Positions 10,977 through 22,679 of a stretch of 64,000 bases of DNA are shown here, piece by piece. Within the stretch, counting starts at the first letter, position 1; each line of letters starts with the position of its first letter. The DNA comes from Suillus spraguei (taxonomy: Eukaryota; Basidiomycota; Agaricomycetes; Boletales; Suillaceae), in assembly GCA_016800925.1 (NCBI GenBank), contig JABCPU010000043.1, positions 124,001-188,000 of the forward strand, in the 5' to 3' direction. The position numbers were made by a program, and so were the translations under genes. Under the pieces are notes generated by a model that had not been told where the DNA came from, made no database searches, and was given only the letters and a program-made list of their open reading frames with translations.

Positions 10977-13754
10977 ATGTTACGCTTGGTTTCGCGGCCC
11001 TCCTCGACGGGGCGACTCGGGAAGGTCGTTTGCTCTGCTTCACACGGAGGTGCGCCCACCTCGACCTCCATGTCATCCTAGGAATTCATATTTTGCAGGC
11101 CGCAGGTCCATAGCGTCCACATCCGCACGTCAAGCTGACATCACTCTCACTGTTGATGGGAAGGAGGTGACGGTTCCACAGGGTACATATCTTTATGCTC
11201 CTGTTCGCGTTTCGCGTTTTCCAGAGCTTATTATCGCGCAGGGTCCGCGTTGATTCAAGCTTGTGAGGCTGCTGGTGCTACGATTCCGCGGTACGTTCTT
11301 TCTATTTATTTGGATAACTCCGGTGGTTGCTCACTGACTCCCTCTTCAGGTTTTGCTACCATGACAGGTTCGTCAGGATATGCTTTCTATTGATAGAGTG
11401 TAGAGGTTGAAACTCTTCTTTAGACTCGCGATTGCTGGTAACTGCCGGTGAGTGGAAAGTGTGATGGCGAAAGGGAGGCGGTATGTTAATGCTTACTCTA
11501 GTATGTGTCTGGTCGAGGTCGAGCGCTCCCCAAAGCCAGTAGCATCATGGTATGACAGTATACTCATTTTTCACAAGTTCACGTACTTATTAATTAATGA
11601 TATTCAGTGCTATGCCAGCTATGCCAGGTTCCAAGGTGTTCACAAATACTCCGCTGGTTCATGAAGCTCGGTGAGATAATGTTGAGGGTGTCCACATTTT
11701 ATCGCGTCTGCTCACAAATTGCGTAGCGAGGGTGTCATGGAATTCCTTCTAGCCAACCACCCACTCGACTGCCCTATTTGTGACCAGGGTGGTGAATGTG
11801 ACCTCCAGGACCAGTCCATGCGATACGGCTCTGATCGCACACGTTTCCACGAAATCACAGGCAAACGTGCAGTGGAGAACAAGGACCTTGGACCTCTTGT
11901 TAAGACTTCCATGAACCGTTGCATTCAATGCACTCGGTGTGTTCGGTTTGCTAACGAAGTTGCTGGTGTTGAGGAGCTTGGTACGACGGGTCGCGGTAAT
12001 GACCTCCAAATCGGCATGTATGTTGAGAAGACCATGGACTCCGAACTTTCTGGCAACATCATCGATCTTTGTCCCGTCGGTGCTTTAACAAGCAAACCAT
12101 ATGCCTTCCACGCCAGACCATGGGAACTAAAAAACACTGAGTCTATCGATGTCATGGATGCCGTCGGTTCCAATATTCGCGTCGACTCTCGCGGTGTCCA
12201 GGTGATGCGAATCCAGCCTCGAACCAACGATGAAGTCAACGAGGAGTGGATCAGTGATAAGACGCGTTATGCTTACGACGGCTTGAGGTTCCAGCGTTTG
12301 ACGACGCCTCTTATCAAGCAGGGCGACCGTTTTGTTGCAGCTTCATGGGAAGAAGCTCTACAAACAATTGCAGATGGTATTGCCTCCTCAGGGGCTACTG
12401 GCAATGAGATTCAAGCCGTTGCTGGACACCTTGCTGACACCGAGTCCCTTGTTGCCCTTAAAGACTTGATCAACCGCCTAGGATCAGACAACCTCGCACT
12501 CGACCAGATCAATGGCAGTGCACCACCCCTACATGGTGTTGACGTTCGCTCCAATTATCTCTTCAACTCTACTATCCCTGGTGTTGAAGAAGCCGATGCC
12601 ATTCTACTTGTTGGCACCAACCCACGCCACGAGGCTGCTGTCCTTAACTCTCGCATTCGCAAGAGCTGGCTGCACACAAGTCTTGAGGTCGGTCTCATCG
12701 GCGAGCGTGCTGATACGGCGTATGGTTACGACTACCTTGGAGCAGATTCTAAAGCTCTTGCTGACTTCATTGCTGGAAAGGGAGCATTCGCAGCCAAGTT
12801 TAAAGCAGCCAAGCGGCCCTTGATCATTGTTGGGAGTGCTCTTGCAGAGCAAACTGACGGTGCTGCTGCTTACAACGCATTGGCAAAGTTTGTCGAGAAG
12901 AACAAAGATTCCCTCATTACCCCTCAGTGGAATGGCTTCTCCGTGCTACATAGGGTAAGACTTGTGGCTTCTAACTTCTGAGTTTCAGTTGAATGAATTG
13001 CCTTTTAGATTGCCTCTAGACCCGCAGCATATGAAATTGGGTTTGTTCCCTCGAAGAAGGCCGCCAGTACCCAACCTAAATTCATCTACTTGCTTAACGC
13101 AGATGAAGTCGACCCCAAGTCTATACCTGCAAATGCTTTCGTCGTTTACCAAGGCCACCACGGAGATCTTGGCGCTTCGCTTGCTGATGTTTGCTTGCCT
13201 GCTGCAGCATACACTGAAAAGGCTATGACGTGGGTGAACACTGAGGGCCGGTCTCAAGTAGGTCGTGCCGCTGTTCCCCCACCTGGCGCTTCTCGTGAGG
13301 ATTGGAAGATCATCCGGTATGCTTTTATTTTCGTCCGACTGTTATTTATGCTTATCTCCTATTTTCTAGTGCACTTTCGGAGGTTCTCGGTTCACCACTG
13401 CCCTACGATGATGTCCTGAGTTTGCGTGACCGCATGTGGGATATCTCGCCCACCCTCGTTCGCTACGATGTTGCAGAACGGACGTCTCCCGAAGTCGCTG
13501 TGGCGGGTCTTCAAACAATAACAGCCAACACGGCATCGGCAAAGGTCTCCGGCAAGCCCTTCCTCAAGCCCATCTCTAACTTTTACCAAACCGACCCCAT
13601 CTCACGCGCGTCAGTGTCTCTTTTTTATTTATTTCTACACTTAAGCTCACGCGTCACTGGTAGCTCCGTCACTATGGCACAATGTACGCGTGCTTTTGTC
13701 AAGGGAGAGGACTATGGGTTCAGTGAAAAGGACTCAGAAACAGCGTATGCGTGA
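10977..13754 (+). CDS. NDUFS1: NADH:ubiquinone oxidoreductase 75/78-kDa subunit (complex I, NDUFS1 homologue)
   Basis: Eleven exons (10977-11049, 11099-11182, 11242-11290, 11350-11367, 11424-11447, 11502-11549, 11608-11670, 11727-12954, 13009-13316, 13370-13609, 13664-13754) give 741 residues, normal for the family. This subunit sits in the peripheral arm of mitochondrial complex I and carries three Fe-S clusters from FMN towards quinone. The N-terminus ([16 protein letters not shown], with RRSIASTSA next) looks like a mitochondrial presequence. [2Fe-2S] ligands are Cys71, 82, 85 and 99; the His/Cys cluster is His131, Cys135, 138 and 144 ([14 protein letters not shown]); the N5-type [4Fe-4S] ligands are Cys185, 188, 191 and 235. 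The C-terminal molybdopterin-oxidoreductase-like domain follows. Exons 4 and 5 are only 18 and 24 nt. It is a single-copy housekeeping gene and looks intact. Confidence 0.97.
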
Positions 13755-14483
13755 TGGATGTATACTAGTAGTAGGAGTGGTTATAGCAATTTCCTAAATT
13801 GATTTTAGATGCGCAGTGCTCCTACTGCTAGACGGCGCCAAGCTTTCAACCCCAGGGATAACTGGACATGGCCAAAACGGTTAAGATCGAGCGGAATATG
13901 AGGAAATTAGAAGCACAATAGGAGACTCGATTATCGGATGTTGTAGGATAATGAACTTCGACCTGTAACCAGAAAACACGACAGGGGATAGTAGCGACGG
14001 CAAGGCGAAACACGATAGCAGGGAAGTGATACAACAAACACAAAGTAGCAACAAGGCATGTGGAGGGTATTTAACATAAGCATATGCCCAAAGTCGAACT
14101 AACAGATACTACTAAAATGACACATCGTTGTAGTACCAGTGCGCACTGCGCGGCGGCGCCGCATGCGACAGTCTGAGTGCTTGATTGCAATGAAGTTGTC
14201 GAGTGAAAAACGGTTTCGTGACGGCGATGCGCAGATAATGCATGGTGTCATTGAGATTATACACGCATGATATGATTCTGGCTATGTCCTGTTTTCTCTG
14301 GGTTCTGTAAGTAGCCAAGTCTCGCCAAGCAGCTCACGCTTAACTACCGTGAACAGTATATGCTGATTATGGGAACTCAGGTAAGCCAACGTGCTCACAG
14401 GTTTCAAGCTTTTAACAACTGCCAAGATGAGATAAAAGCATTCAGACGCTGTCATTCTGTCCGGTTACCTTTCTTTCATTCTC
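13755..14483. other. Intergenic NDUFS1 to HIT gene
   Basis: About 730 bp with no supported gene. It should contain the 3' end of the complex I transcript and the promoter of the HIT gene. Short reading frames on both strands lack introns or similarity that I recognise. Confidence 0.4.
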
Positions 14484-15187
14484 ATGACATCCTTCATTAT
14501 TGGCGCACATACCAACCGCAGTATACCAACAGAATGGAGGGACGATGTGGATCGTAATTGTCCATTTTGCCGTATCATCGCAGGCGAAATGCCCTTGAAC
14601 CATCTGTATGAGGACGATAAAGTCATAGCTATTCTAGGCAAGTCCTTGGTACTAAAAAGTAAGCAAAAACTATTTTAACTTCCTGCACAGATATCTTGCC
14701 TTTGAGACGTGGGCACACTCTTGTTATACCAAAAGCCCATTATTCGCGGGTGTCAGAATTACCCTCAGAATATGCCAGTGCAGTGGGGCAGGCTGTGACG
14801 AAAGTAGCGAATGGACTCACGAAAGGTGAGGTTGCTGTCATTATCTTCGGTCTAACATATTAACGAGATTGGCACGAAGCATTGGGTAATACCGCGCTCA
14901 ATGTGGTGTGTAATCAGGAGTATGCGCAAGCAGTGCCACACGTATGTGTTCGAATATTTATCTACAGCTTTGAAGCTTGCTCTGACGTTGCTGCTTAGGT
15001 TCACTACCATATTATTCCCGCCCCGTCATTTGACTCAAGCGCAGGAGTAGAACCGTCGGAGAAAGCGAAGGAGAACGAGATACCTTTAAGCCGGCGGGAG
15101 ATGCACCAGCGAGAATTTGAGTCGAGGGAAGAGCTCGATGAGGATGAAGGGAGAGTCCTGGCTGTGAGGATACGAGCTAGTCTATAA
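14484..15187 (+). CDS. HIT-family nucleotide hydrolase (HINT/Hnt-like)
   Basis: Four exons, 14484-14637, 14691-14825, 14868-14941 and 14999-15187, give 183 residues. The order is typical of HINT/HIT proteins: a CPFCRIIAGEMP segment, YEDDKVIAILDILPLRRGH, TLVIPKAHYSRVSELP, and the active-site triad VPHVHYHIIPAP (His121, 123, 125; HxHxHxx). Members cleave phosphoramidates or other nucleotide conjugates such as AMP-lysine. The C-terminal extension of about 60 residues is highly charged (SRREMHQREFESREEL) and probably helical. The first intron uses GC-AG (CTAG/GCAAGT), which gives an uninterrupted family match. A GT donor 20 bp downstream would instead insert a few extra residues. Confidence 0.88.
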
Positions 15188-16150
15188 CGGTACGGGACAA
15201 CGTCCGTCTCGTCCGGCATCCGAAGCATATCCTACCCTTATCCCGCTGATACCATCCCCCAGACTCCTGTGGCTATCATGTAGGTAACACTCCTACAGTG
15301 ATAACTTAAGTATGTACCGCCCATCTTTGACAGCTGATGTGTACTTGATACATTACACTAATCACGATCAAGCCTCTCTGTTATGATATCATCTGCATCT
15401 AGACGATTTCTGATCTCGAAGGCCTTCCAATTGTGTAGTGTCATGGCGCCCATAAATCCCACAGCGCTGAACAACCCTTAGTGACTTTAGTCAGTCATGA
15501 GTTACATAACCACACCAGCTCGGTCTCGATGCGCGCTGTGGCTCTGCTACACTTTGCAGGGTAGAATTTAGTTGCGCATTGTTGTTTGGTTAGCCCAGCG
15601 GTCCTATGCTCCTTCCCTAATGTTAGGTCACGTTCCAGTTACGAGCTCGAAAAAGAAGCTGAAATACTGGTATGAAAATTGCGGAGACGAAGTCCAAGTC
15701 GTTGGTGCTTCAGAATCAAGTAAGTATTACTATGACATATCACAGTGCTTTGAATTATACTGTGTTATAGATTACCTCACCGGTGTATCTGGCTAATCAG
15801 GTTACAACTAGAACGCTTCCCATATCCTCGAAGGCCCTCCGAACCTGAATGTACACACGTGTTACAGCTCCCACACATACAAGTTAAGGCTAGACCAACG
15901 CTGGATAGCACCACGTGTTGATGGAGTTGAATGATCAATCAATGTCATCTCCACAGTGGATTAATCGGAAATATTAGTAGGGTGGGCTTCACTGAACAGT
16001 GCCTTGACGCATACATAACTTTGCCATGTTCCTAGGTCCTAGTTAACAGGTTCCTCGGAGACGACCGACTGCAGCTGGTACTACTGCCAAGGCTTTCGTC
16101 AGTCCAGTGGCGTTCGGCTATTCGCAATTTTCCTATCGTAGGTCGCTGGT
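15188..16150. other. Intergenic between HIT gene and LINE
   Basis: About 960 bp. I see no coding exons, tRNA or repeat in it. It ends at the LINE target site (TCAAACCATT at 16151-16160). Confidence 0.45.
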
Positions 16151-16364
16151 TCAAACCATTTTTTTTTTTTTTTTTTTTTGAATCCTTGTTTTGTGTCCGT
16201 TGGGGCGGAGCCCTATGATAGACATTACATGCGGTATTTACTCTAATTGATGCATATGTGTGTGTCCGTGGATGTTGGGTCGTGTTCAATGGTCCTGGCC
16301 GAGGCGCGGACGTTAACACCAGCTTAAGGTGAAAGGGGGGGTTGTTACAGGGATTGGGGTGCGT

Positions 16365-19300
16365 CTAGCTGTTTTTGTCGTTCTTGTCCTTTGGTGGTGA
16401 TACGTCTCCGAAGGTTGGCTCGAATCTTTTCGTTTTGGCTATGAATGTGAACAGTGACTTTAGACATTCAGCGTCATTGAGAATGTGCTTCACATGGTGC
16501 GCTCTCGTTCCTAGTTCTTGTCTGAGTATGTTGCGTTGTCTGGTGTATGCTGGGCAGGTGAGAAGGAAGTGATGGACTGACTCGTTTCCTTCGTTGCATT
16601 GTTGGCATGTTGCTGTTTCTGACTTCGCTATACGGTGTAGGTGTTTGTTGAGAGGAATGTGTCCTGTTCTGAGCTGGAAGAGAAGCGAGCTGTGACGACG
16701 CGGGAATTGATCAATGAGTCCTGCGAAGTGTTTCGACGGAGCGGTTGGGTCTATGGTCTGTAAGGCAGCGAAACGGGGGGAAAGGTGCATGACCTTTGCT
16801 GCTTCTTCCTTGATTCGCTCTCGAAACTGCTGGAGTGTGGACGATTTGCTGATTGGTAGCGTGATGGGATCCTTCGCTGCCGTCCTTAGAGACTTTGGGA
16901 GAAGTCTCCCCTCCGAGACGTCTTTCCTTGCTGCCCTTTTTGCCCTCTCATCTGCCTTCTCGTTCCCCGGTATTCCTACATGGCCTGGCGTCCATCTCAC
17001 CACCAGCCTTTTGCCATTGTTGTCTGGGATGATTTCACGGAGACTGTCGTGAAAGGTGTCCATTAGGTGATGTCCGGGTTGCGAATTGAATGCTTTCGTT
17101 GCGCGAATTGCCGCCTGGTTGTCCACCCCCAGTGCCATTGATTCTCCCCCTCCTGCTCTTCTAATCAGCTCCACCGCTAGAATCATCCCCACTAGCTCTC
17201 CCTCATATACCGTGTGCTCGCTATCCTTCCCCAGATAAAACCTTAGTTCGTCTTTTACCTCTCCGTCTCGCATGAGAATGGCCGCTGCCCCCTCCATCTA
17301 TGGCCGAACCGTCTGAGTATACTCGGATCTCTTCCCTCGCCAGCTCATCTTCGTCGGCTGCTTCCTTCTTCTTCCTCGCTATCTGTAATTCGACGTCCGG
17401 CTTCCACTTTGGATTGTGGCGGATTGGGTGGATCTTCTCCATTCGAGCTGGGTTGACCTTGAATTCGTACATTAGCTTGTGAAGCGGGGATGGGTGGCGC
17501 TTTGGTTTGGCAAAGTTGCGTGCATTCCCGTAGTTGTAGGCCATCTTGATGTCTCTGGCTAGCGGGTGAGAGTCTGGGAGTGAGGTCATTCTGAGGGTCG
17601 ATTTGAGGCATATCTTGCGTAGTGTCTGTTGAAAGGGAAGTATGTTAGCGTGCGCGTCTAGGATATCTGTAGCAGTGGATCTCATTCCGCCCGTTATCAT
17701 CAGGGTTGCCATTCTCTGCACCCTTGCCATTTGCGACGCGAATCCTCGAGCCCCTCGTCCATTTAGCTTCTTTCCTTTGCCCTTTGCTACCAGTCCTGCG
17801 CACCAGACATCAGCTGCATATAACATTTTAGGAATGACTACTCCCTCGTATAGTCTCTTCATTAGTCGACTTTTGATGCCCTTCGTGGGTCGGATCATCC
17901 TGTTGCAGGCCAGGATGTACTTTGTGCCTTTTGCCAGGGCGTGGGCTGCATGTTCCTTGAAGTTAAGGTTCTCGTCTATTATTACTCCTAGAAATTTGTG
18001 CGAGCTCGATGGTTGTATTGTGTGATTTCGAATGGCGATTGCAGGTTTTGGCGCAGGGATTGTTTTGTGTGGGTCCGTGACACTTTGCACGCGCTTTCTT
18101 GAGAGACATACCAGTGCCGTTTTGTCTAGCTCGAATTCCGCGTGATGCTCCTCACTCCATTGTAGCGCGCCTCCTCTCTTCTCCATCATTCTAGTTAGCT
18201 TAGTGTTCGCCTCTTCGTATGACTCACCTTTCGCTATTAAAGCGACATCGTCTATGAATCCTAAGCTGAGTTCTCCCTTGCGGGGTCTTGGATCTGCGAC
18301 TCTTAGTAGGTCAGTATTGTAGAAGATGAATGCAAGTGGGGATAAGGGACAGCCTTGATCGACACCACCTTTGACCTGGAATGATTCCGATTGAAAATCG
18401 TCAAAGATTAGAGATGTTGATCTTCCGTCTAATCTTCTCCTGTACCAATCGATGTATTCTTGAGGTATTCCTGATTTCTTGAGGTTGTGGAGGAGTTTGT
18501 TGACCACGACACTGGGAAAAGCGGCTTTAACATCCAGGAACAACATGGAAACAAAATTTTCCCTTGAGGCCCAAGCGTCAGTAATGAACTTCGTTAGTAA
18601 GTGCAGGGAATCTGTGGTCGAGCGTCCTGGTCTTCCCCCAAAGTGCGTTGCTGCTAAGAGATCGTGTCTTTCGGCTATATAGGTGAGGTCGTCTGCCACA
18701 CATGAGGATAGTATTTTGGCCATGGTGTCCAGCAGCGTTATCGGTCTGTACGCCTTGGGGAGACTGTAGTCCGGTCTGCCGGGTTTGCGCAGTACTATGG
18801 TTGATGACTTCTTCCACTGGTCCGGGTATATTTCTAATGTAAAGGTCGCTCGAAATATCGGTCCCATAAATGGGACTAGCTGCGCTGCGCAGTGGGTGAA
18901 GACGCAGTTACTTATTCCATTCGGTCCAGGGGCTTTGTGCGGGGAGAGCTTTGCTATCGCTCTGTCTATCTGTTCATTCGTTATCAGTGTAAACTCACAA
19001 ACGGGAGGAGGGTAAATATAATTAGGGTCTACGTGCTCATTGGCCGGGGGGGGTTTGAAGAAGACCTCATATAAGAGCTCGCTTTTCCTGTCGTTGGTTT
19101 GGGTTGAGTTTTGATGATTGCGTTCTGGGTCCTTGAGCGTGGCGATTCTTGTGTGCATTTGATCTTCTGGGTTGCTTGCTGCATAGTGGTGAAAATTCCA
19201 TACCCCGGCTGGGGTCATCGTTTCCAGCCAGGCGGTCCAGTGAGATTCCTTTGCCTTCCTGATGCTTTCTGAGAAGGCGTTGCGCGCTTTGCGATACTGT

Positions 19301-20424
19301 TCGTGGATTGGGTCGTTTCTATACACTAGTTTAGCTCTCGATTTGCGGCCTAATTTATGTACTTCCTTTCGTTCTATATCCAGGCTTTTTGACCACCATC
19401 GTTTTGCGTAGGGTGATGGTTTCGATTTCGGCACCTTTGCATCTACTACCTTCGCGATGATTGAAGTGAGGTTGTCGAAGGCCTCCTCGAATTGAACTTT
19501 CGTCATGATCTCAGTTGGTGGGGGGATGGTGCTGAGATCCGCTGCTAGTGCCTCATTTATTTCGTCCCAGTCTGCTTCTCTGTAATTGTGGCGCGGTATA
19601 CAGTTGATGCGTTCTGGTTGCAATTCTAGCGAGCTAATGATCGGAAAGTGGTCAGTGATGACTGGTCTTAGGTGGTACTCAACGTTGCATGCCGTGAAAG
19701 CGTGTTGGAGTTGGGCTGAGCAGAAGACGTTGTCGGGTCTTGTGAGGTTCTTCGTGGATGATGCTTCCAGTGTGGCGATTCCCGGGGGTAGTACTTGGAT
19801 TAAATTGTACAGCGCTAGAAGATTTATTAGTACACCTGCGGCGTCGAGGTTTGCTGCAGTGAATAGGTGACTGTTTGAAGTTAGCTCCCACATTGGGTGG
19901 TGCCGGTTGAAGTCGCCTAGCCAAATTATATGTTCAGTATTTACTTCCTCCTCGCCTTGAGCGAGTTGTTGAGGGTTTGCCCGACGTGCATTATGTTCCG
20001 TTTGCATATGTCTTTCGAGGAAATGCAGGGTGCCGTCGTGGTCACAGGGGTTATATATATTATAGAAACGCACCTTTCCGAAGTCTCCCGATAATTCTAT
20101 GGCCATGACGTTCGTCGATTGGATTGGGATAGCGTGCCATTTGTTCTTGGAGATCTTCTTGTTGATCAGCATTATCACTTGCGTTCGGTTTTGATTCGTG
20201 TGGTGGCCGGTTGGGTATACCACATCCCAATAGCGTCGGAGGCTAGAGGCGTTAGCGAGATTCACAGGGTTGAGAAAAGGTTCTTGTATACATGCCATGT
20301 CGAAGTTGTCGGGATTGAGGTTCTTCAGGAGGTGTTCCCATGCGTTGGAGGATTTGTGAAGGTTCTGCTGCCATATTTTGAAGTCTGTTCTCTGTTGGTG
20401 TTGTGTTGTTGGTTCTTGCTGCAT
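16365..20424 (-). pseudogene. LINE ORF2 (endonuclease, reverse transcriptase, RNase H), one frameshift
   Basis: Starts at the ATG at 20424 that overlaps the ORF1 stop (TAATG). The APE-type endonuclease has the family Glu in CIQEPFLNP (residue ~48), the GDFN motif (~170-173) and a TDHFPI end motif. The reverse transcriptase has KAPGPNGIS (~495), LDVKAAFPS, GVDQGCPLSPLAF and the catalytic FIDD (~721). RNase H starts with VYSDGSAIDGG at about 17320. There a run of five G (plus-strand C run near 17289) shifts the frame and the first frame stops at 17221. The remaining 300 codons, with YEGELVG, GVDNQAAI and a terminal CQQCNEGNESVHHFLLTC motif, continue in another frame to 16365. The break makes this copy probably non-autonomous unless frameshifting occurs. 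Confidence 0.9.
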
Positions 20425-22262
20425 TAGTCCCAGCCGCTGGCCGCGTTGCCGTCTTGCATGTAGTTGAGTGTTGAGAAGAAAGAGTCTCTTGAGGCAGCGG
20501 AATGAGAGCGTTGAGGTTGGGTGTCTGGCGCGTTTTCTTGCTGTGTCCACATATCTGTGAGACGCGATTGACTTCCTAATGGGATGTTGTTGGGGAATCT
20601 TGGGCGCTGCGGTTGATTGAGTCTTGCTTTCATTGGTCTTGCTTCTCTCGTTCTGTTTTGCTGAGGTGGGGGGGGATTCTGGTTAGTTAGGTTTGTGTGA
20701 TCACCGTTACCTTCTTGCTGATATTCGTTCCACTCATTGGGCTGTTCGTCTATCTTTTCCCAGGTAAGTGGGTCCTCCGTTGGGTAGAATCGGTATCTTG
20801 ATTCGTCGTTGCGTCTCTTGTGTGCTTCCCACTTGCTTAGGAATGTCGGGCACACTCGGCTCCATGCTGCGTGTCCCTTGATTTCACAGTTAGTGCAGTA
20901 GTAGTTGTTGGGGTCGTCTACCTTGCACATTGCTGTGCGATGTTGTTCTCCACACGTTCCGCATGTGTCAATATCCTTGGGGCAGTCTGTTGCCATGTGG
21001 TTGCCGTCGAAGGAGTGGCACTTGAGACATCTTGATGGTTCTGGTAGAAGTTTGCGTCCATATACTCTTTTGCTGGCTACCGATAACCCGAATTTGATGG
21101 CGTGATTCGCGCTCTCCCTAGAATTGAAGGTTAGTATAATGTGAGCTGTTCTCTGGTTCGGGTTGCGTCTCGCTATTGGTTTGATGTACTTAGCCTTCAG
21201 GATGGTTTTTGGGGCGAAAGCAGCCTTCTTCTCGATGTCGTCTATGGCTGCATTAGATTCTGGGACGAACGAGATCGGGACGAACGAGATCGGGACGTTT
21301 TCCATCAGGACGTGGAACGTGCGGTCTTTGATGGTGACGTTGGAGCCGAATCGTTCCAAGAAGTTGCTGCGATTTGTTGGGATGTTGAACCATTCCGTTG
21401 ACTCCTTGGAGTTGAGTTCGTATATGATGCCCCCGTGAGGGAGTTTGCGTGCTGATACGAAGGTGAGGTCGTCCGGAGTTGGGATGTCGTCCTTGTTCAT
21501 CATTTCGATGGCTAGTTTTGCCTTGGTGACCAACTGTGCCTCTGTGAGCTGTGTGGTGGCGTCCTTAGGCATGAAGAGTGATCTTCTATCTATCAAAATC
21601 TGTCTCGTTTGACCTTCGTTGCGTGAAAGAAGTTTCGTTAGTGGGCCAGGGATCGGCGCTTTCGCTGCCGCTGCATAGGATCTAGGTCCTTCAGACCCGT
21701 TGAGTACTGCCTCTGCGTTGGTATGATTCTGAATCGCTTGCGTTGCGCTCTTTGTGGCCTTATCTATTCCCTCAAGTGATTCACTAAGATTAGTACGCAC
21801 CTCTTTTACTGCCTCCTCTAGTGCCTCTTTATGCTTGTCTGTTGATTGCGCTAATTCCTCAGCCTTCTCTACCATGATTGTTAGGGGGCCGCCTATGAGT
21901 GTTTCGATCTTGTTGATGATGTTGGTCATGTCCATCGCGCGTTCCGCGTCATACAAAACCATGGCAATAGCCCTGAGTATCTCGGCGTGGGTAGATCCTA
22001 GACCTGCCAAGGCGCTGAATTCGAAGATTGCTGTTACTATTTGCGTGAGCATAGTTCCTGCTGTTGGGAGAACTAGGCCATGCGTGTTTAGGAGCTTCTT
22101 TGCTGTGATTATGTTAGTTATATCTGTTCTTATACTTGTACCTTCTATGTGTTCTTCGATTGACTTGCTGGAGGCGAGTAGCGGTTTGTTTGCTGTTGTT
22201 TTTCTGAGACGAGTGTTGCCCACCACTGGGGCTGTCGGGCTTGTGGATCCTGATGGAGCCAT
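20424..22262 (-). CDS. LINE ORF1, zinc-knuckle RNA-binding protein
   Basis: Intact 612-residue frame beginning MAPSGSTSPTAP, 168 bp inside the 5' end of the element. The N-terminal half is rich in Ser/Thr with a predicted amphipathic region (LTIMVEKAEELAQS). Residues about 409-472 hold three Cys/His motifs: CLKCHSFDGNHMATDC, CGTCGEQHRTAMC and CTNCEIKGHAAWSRVC, the usual gag-like RNA-binding array of fungal LINEs. The tail is rich in Gln, Pro and Asn. Its TAA stop overlaps the ATG of ORF2. A 15-bp in-frame tandem duplication (VPISF repeated) lies near 21264-21297. Confidence 0.9.
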   Translation of the reverse strand: MAPSGSTSPTAPVVGNTRLRKTTANKPLLASSKSIEEHIEGTSIRTDITNIITAKKLLNTHGLVLPTAGTMLTQIVTAIFEFSALAGLGSTHAEILRAIAMVLYDAERAMDMTNIINKIETLIGGPLTIMVEKAEELAQSTDKHKEALEEAVKEVRTNLSESLEGIDKATKSATQAIQNHTNAEAVLNGSEGPRSYAAAAKAPIPGPLTKLLSRNEGQTRQILIDRRSLFMPKDATTQLTEAQLVTKAKLAIEMMNKDDIPTPDDLTFVSARKLPHGGIIYELNSKESTEWFNIPTNRSNFLERFGSNVTIKDRTFHVLMENVPISFVPISFVPESNAAIDDIEKKAAFAPKTILKAKYIKPIARRNPNQRTAHIILTFNSRESANHAIKFGLSVASKRVYGRKLLPEPSRCLKCHSFDGNHMATDCPKDIDTCGTCGEQHRTAMCKVDDPNNYYCTNCEIKGHAAWSRVCPTFLSKWEAHKRRNDESRYRFYPTEDPLTWEKIDEQPNEWNEYQQEGNGDHTNLTNQNPPPPQQNRTREARPMKARLNQPQRPRFPNNIPLGSQSRLTDMWTQQENAPDTQPQRSHSAASRDSFFSTLNYMQDGNAASGWD

Positions 22263-22679
22263 GTCAGACCTTCTGGGGACTGTTTTGGATTTTCTGAGGT
22301 TAGGTGGGTTTGATGTGAGTAGCTGGGTGGCGCCCTTTGGGCGTCGGGAACGCTGTTGAGCGCAGGGCCTCGGTTGGTTTTTCGGGGTCCTAGTCGAGGT
22401 GCCACTTGGTTCAGGTCCAAGAAGCGATTCTCAAACCATTTTATTATAGTCAAACTCTTATCGTCACTGGATACAGAAGCTTTAGAGTTCGCCAAATTTT
22501 GTCCTCCTGCTGTGGCCTTAAATACCGTATCGGCCCATCAGCGATGTGATACCGTCAGATATGGCTACGAGATCCGAACGATTAAGCCATTGATAGACCT
22601 CGGAGTGGGTGGATTTGGTTCACGCCCAGAGCATGTCAAACCTGATTGGTTTCTATCGATAAACGTGAAAAGTGGCGAA

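Larger units (their letters stand above)
16151..22440 (-). mobile_element. Full-length Tad1-like LINE with target-site duplication
   Basis: A non-LTR retrotransposon of about 6.27 kb on the minus strand. The direct repeat TCAAACCATT (16151-16160 and 22431-22440; TCAAACCATTTT if the T run is counted) flanks it. The T run at 16159-16179 is the poly-A tail seen on the plus strand. The order is 5' UTR (about 170 bp), ORF1 (nucleic-acid binding), ORF2 (endonuclease, reverse transcriptase, RNase H, terminal Cys/His motif) and 3' UTR. Endonuclease plus RNase H within ORF2 and a zinc-knuckle ORF1 fit the fungal Tad1 clade. It seems full length, but ORF2 carries one frameshift. Confidence 0.93.

Noticed and set aside
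16138..16160. tRNA-like T-arm (GGTCGCTGGTTCAAACCA)
   Set aside because: No matching acceptor, D or anticodon stems upstream; the sequence is the LINE target site and its flank.
22145..22495. Minus-strand frame spanning the LINE 5' end
   Set aside because: It crosses the target-site duplication into flanking DNA, so it cannot be an element gene; ORF1 starts at 22262 in another frame.
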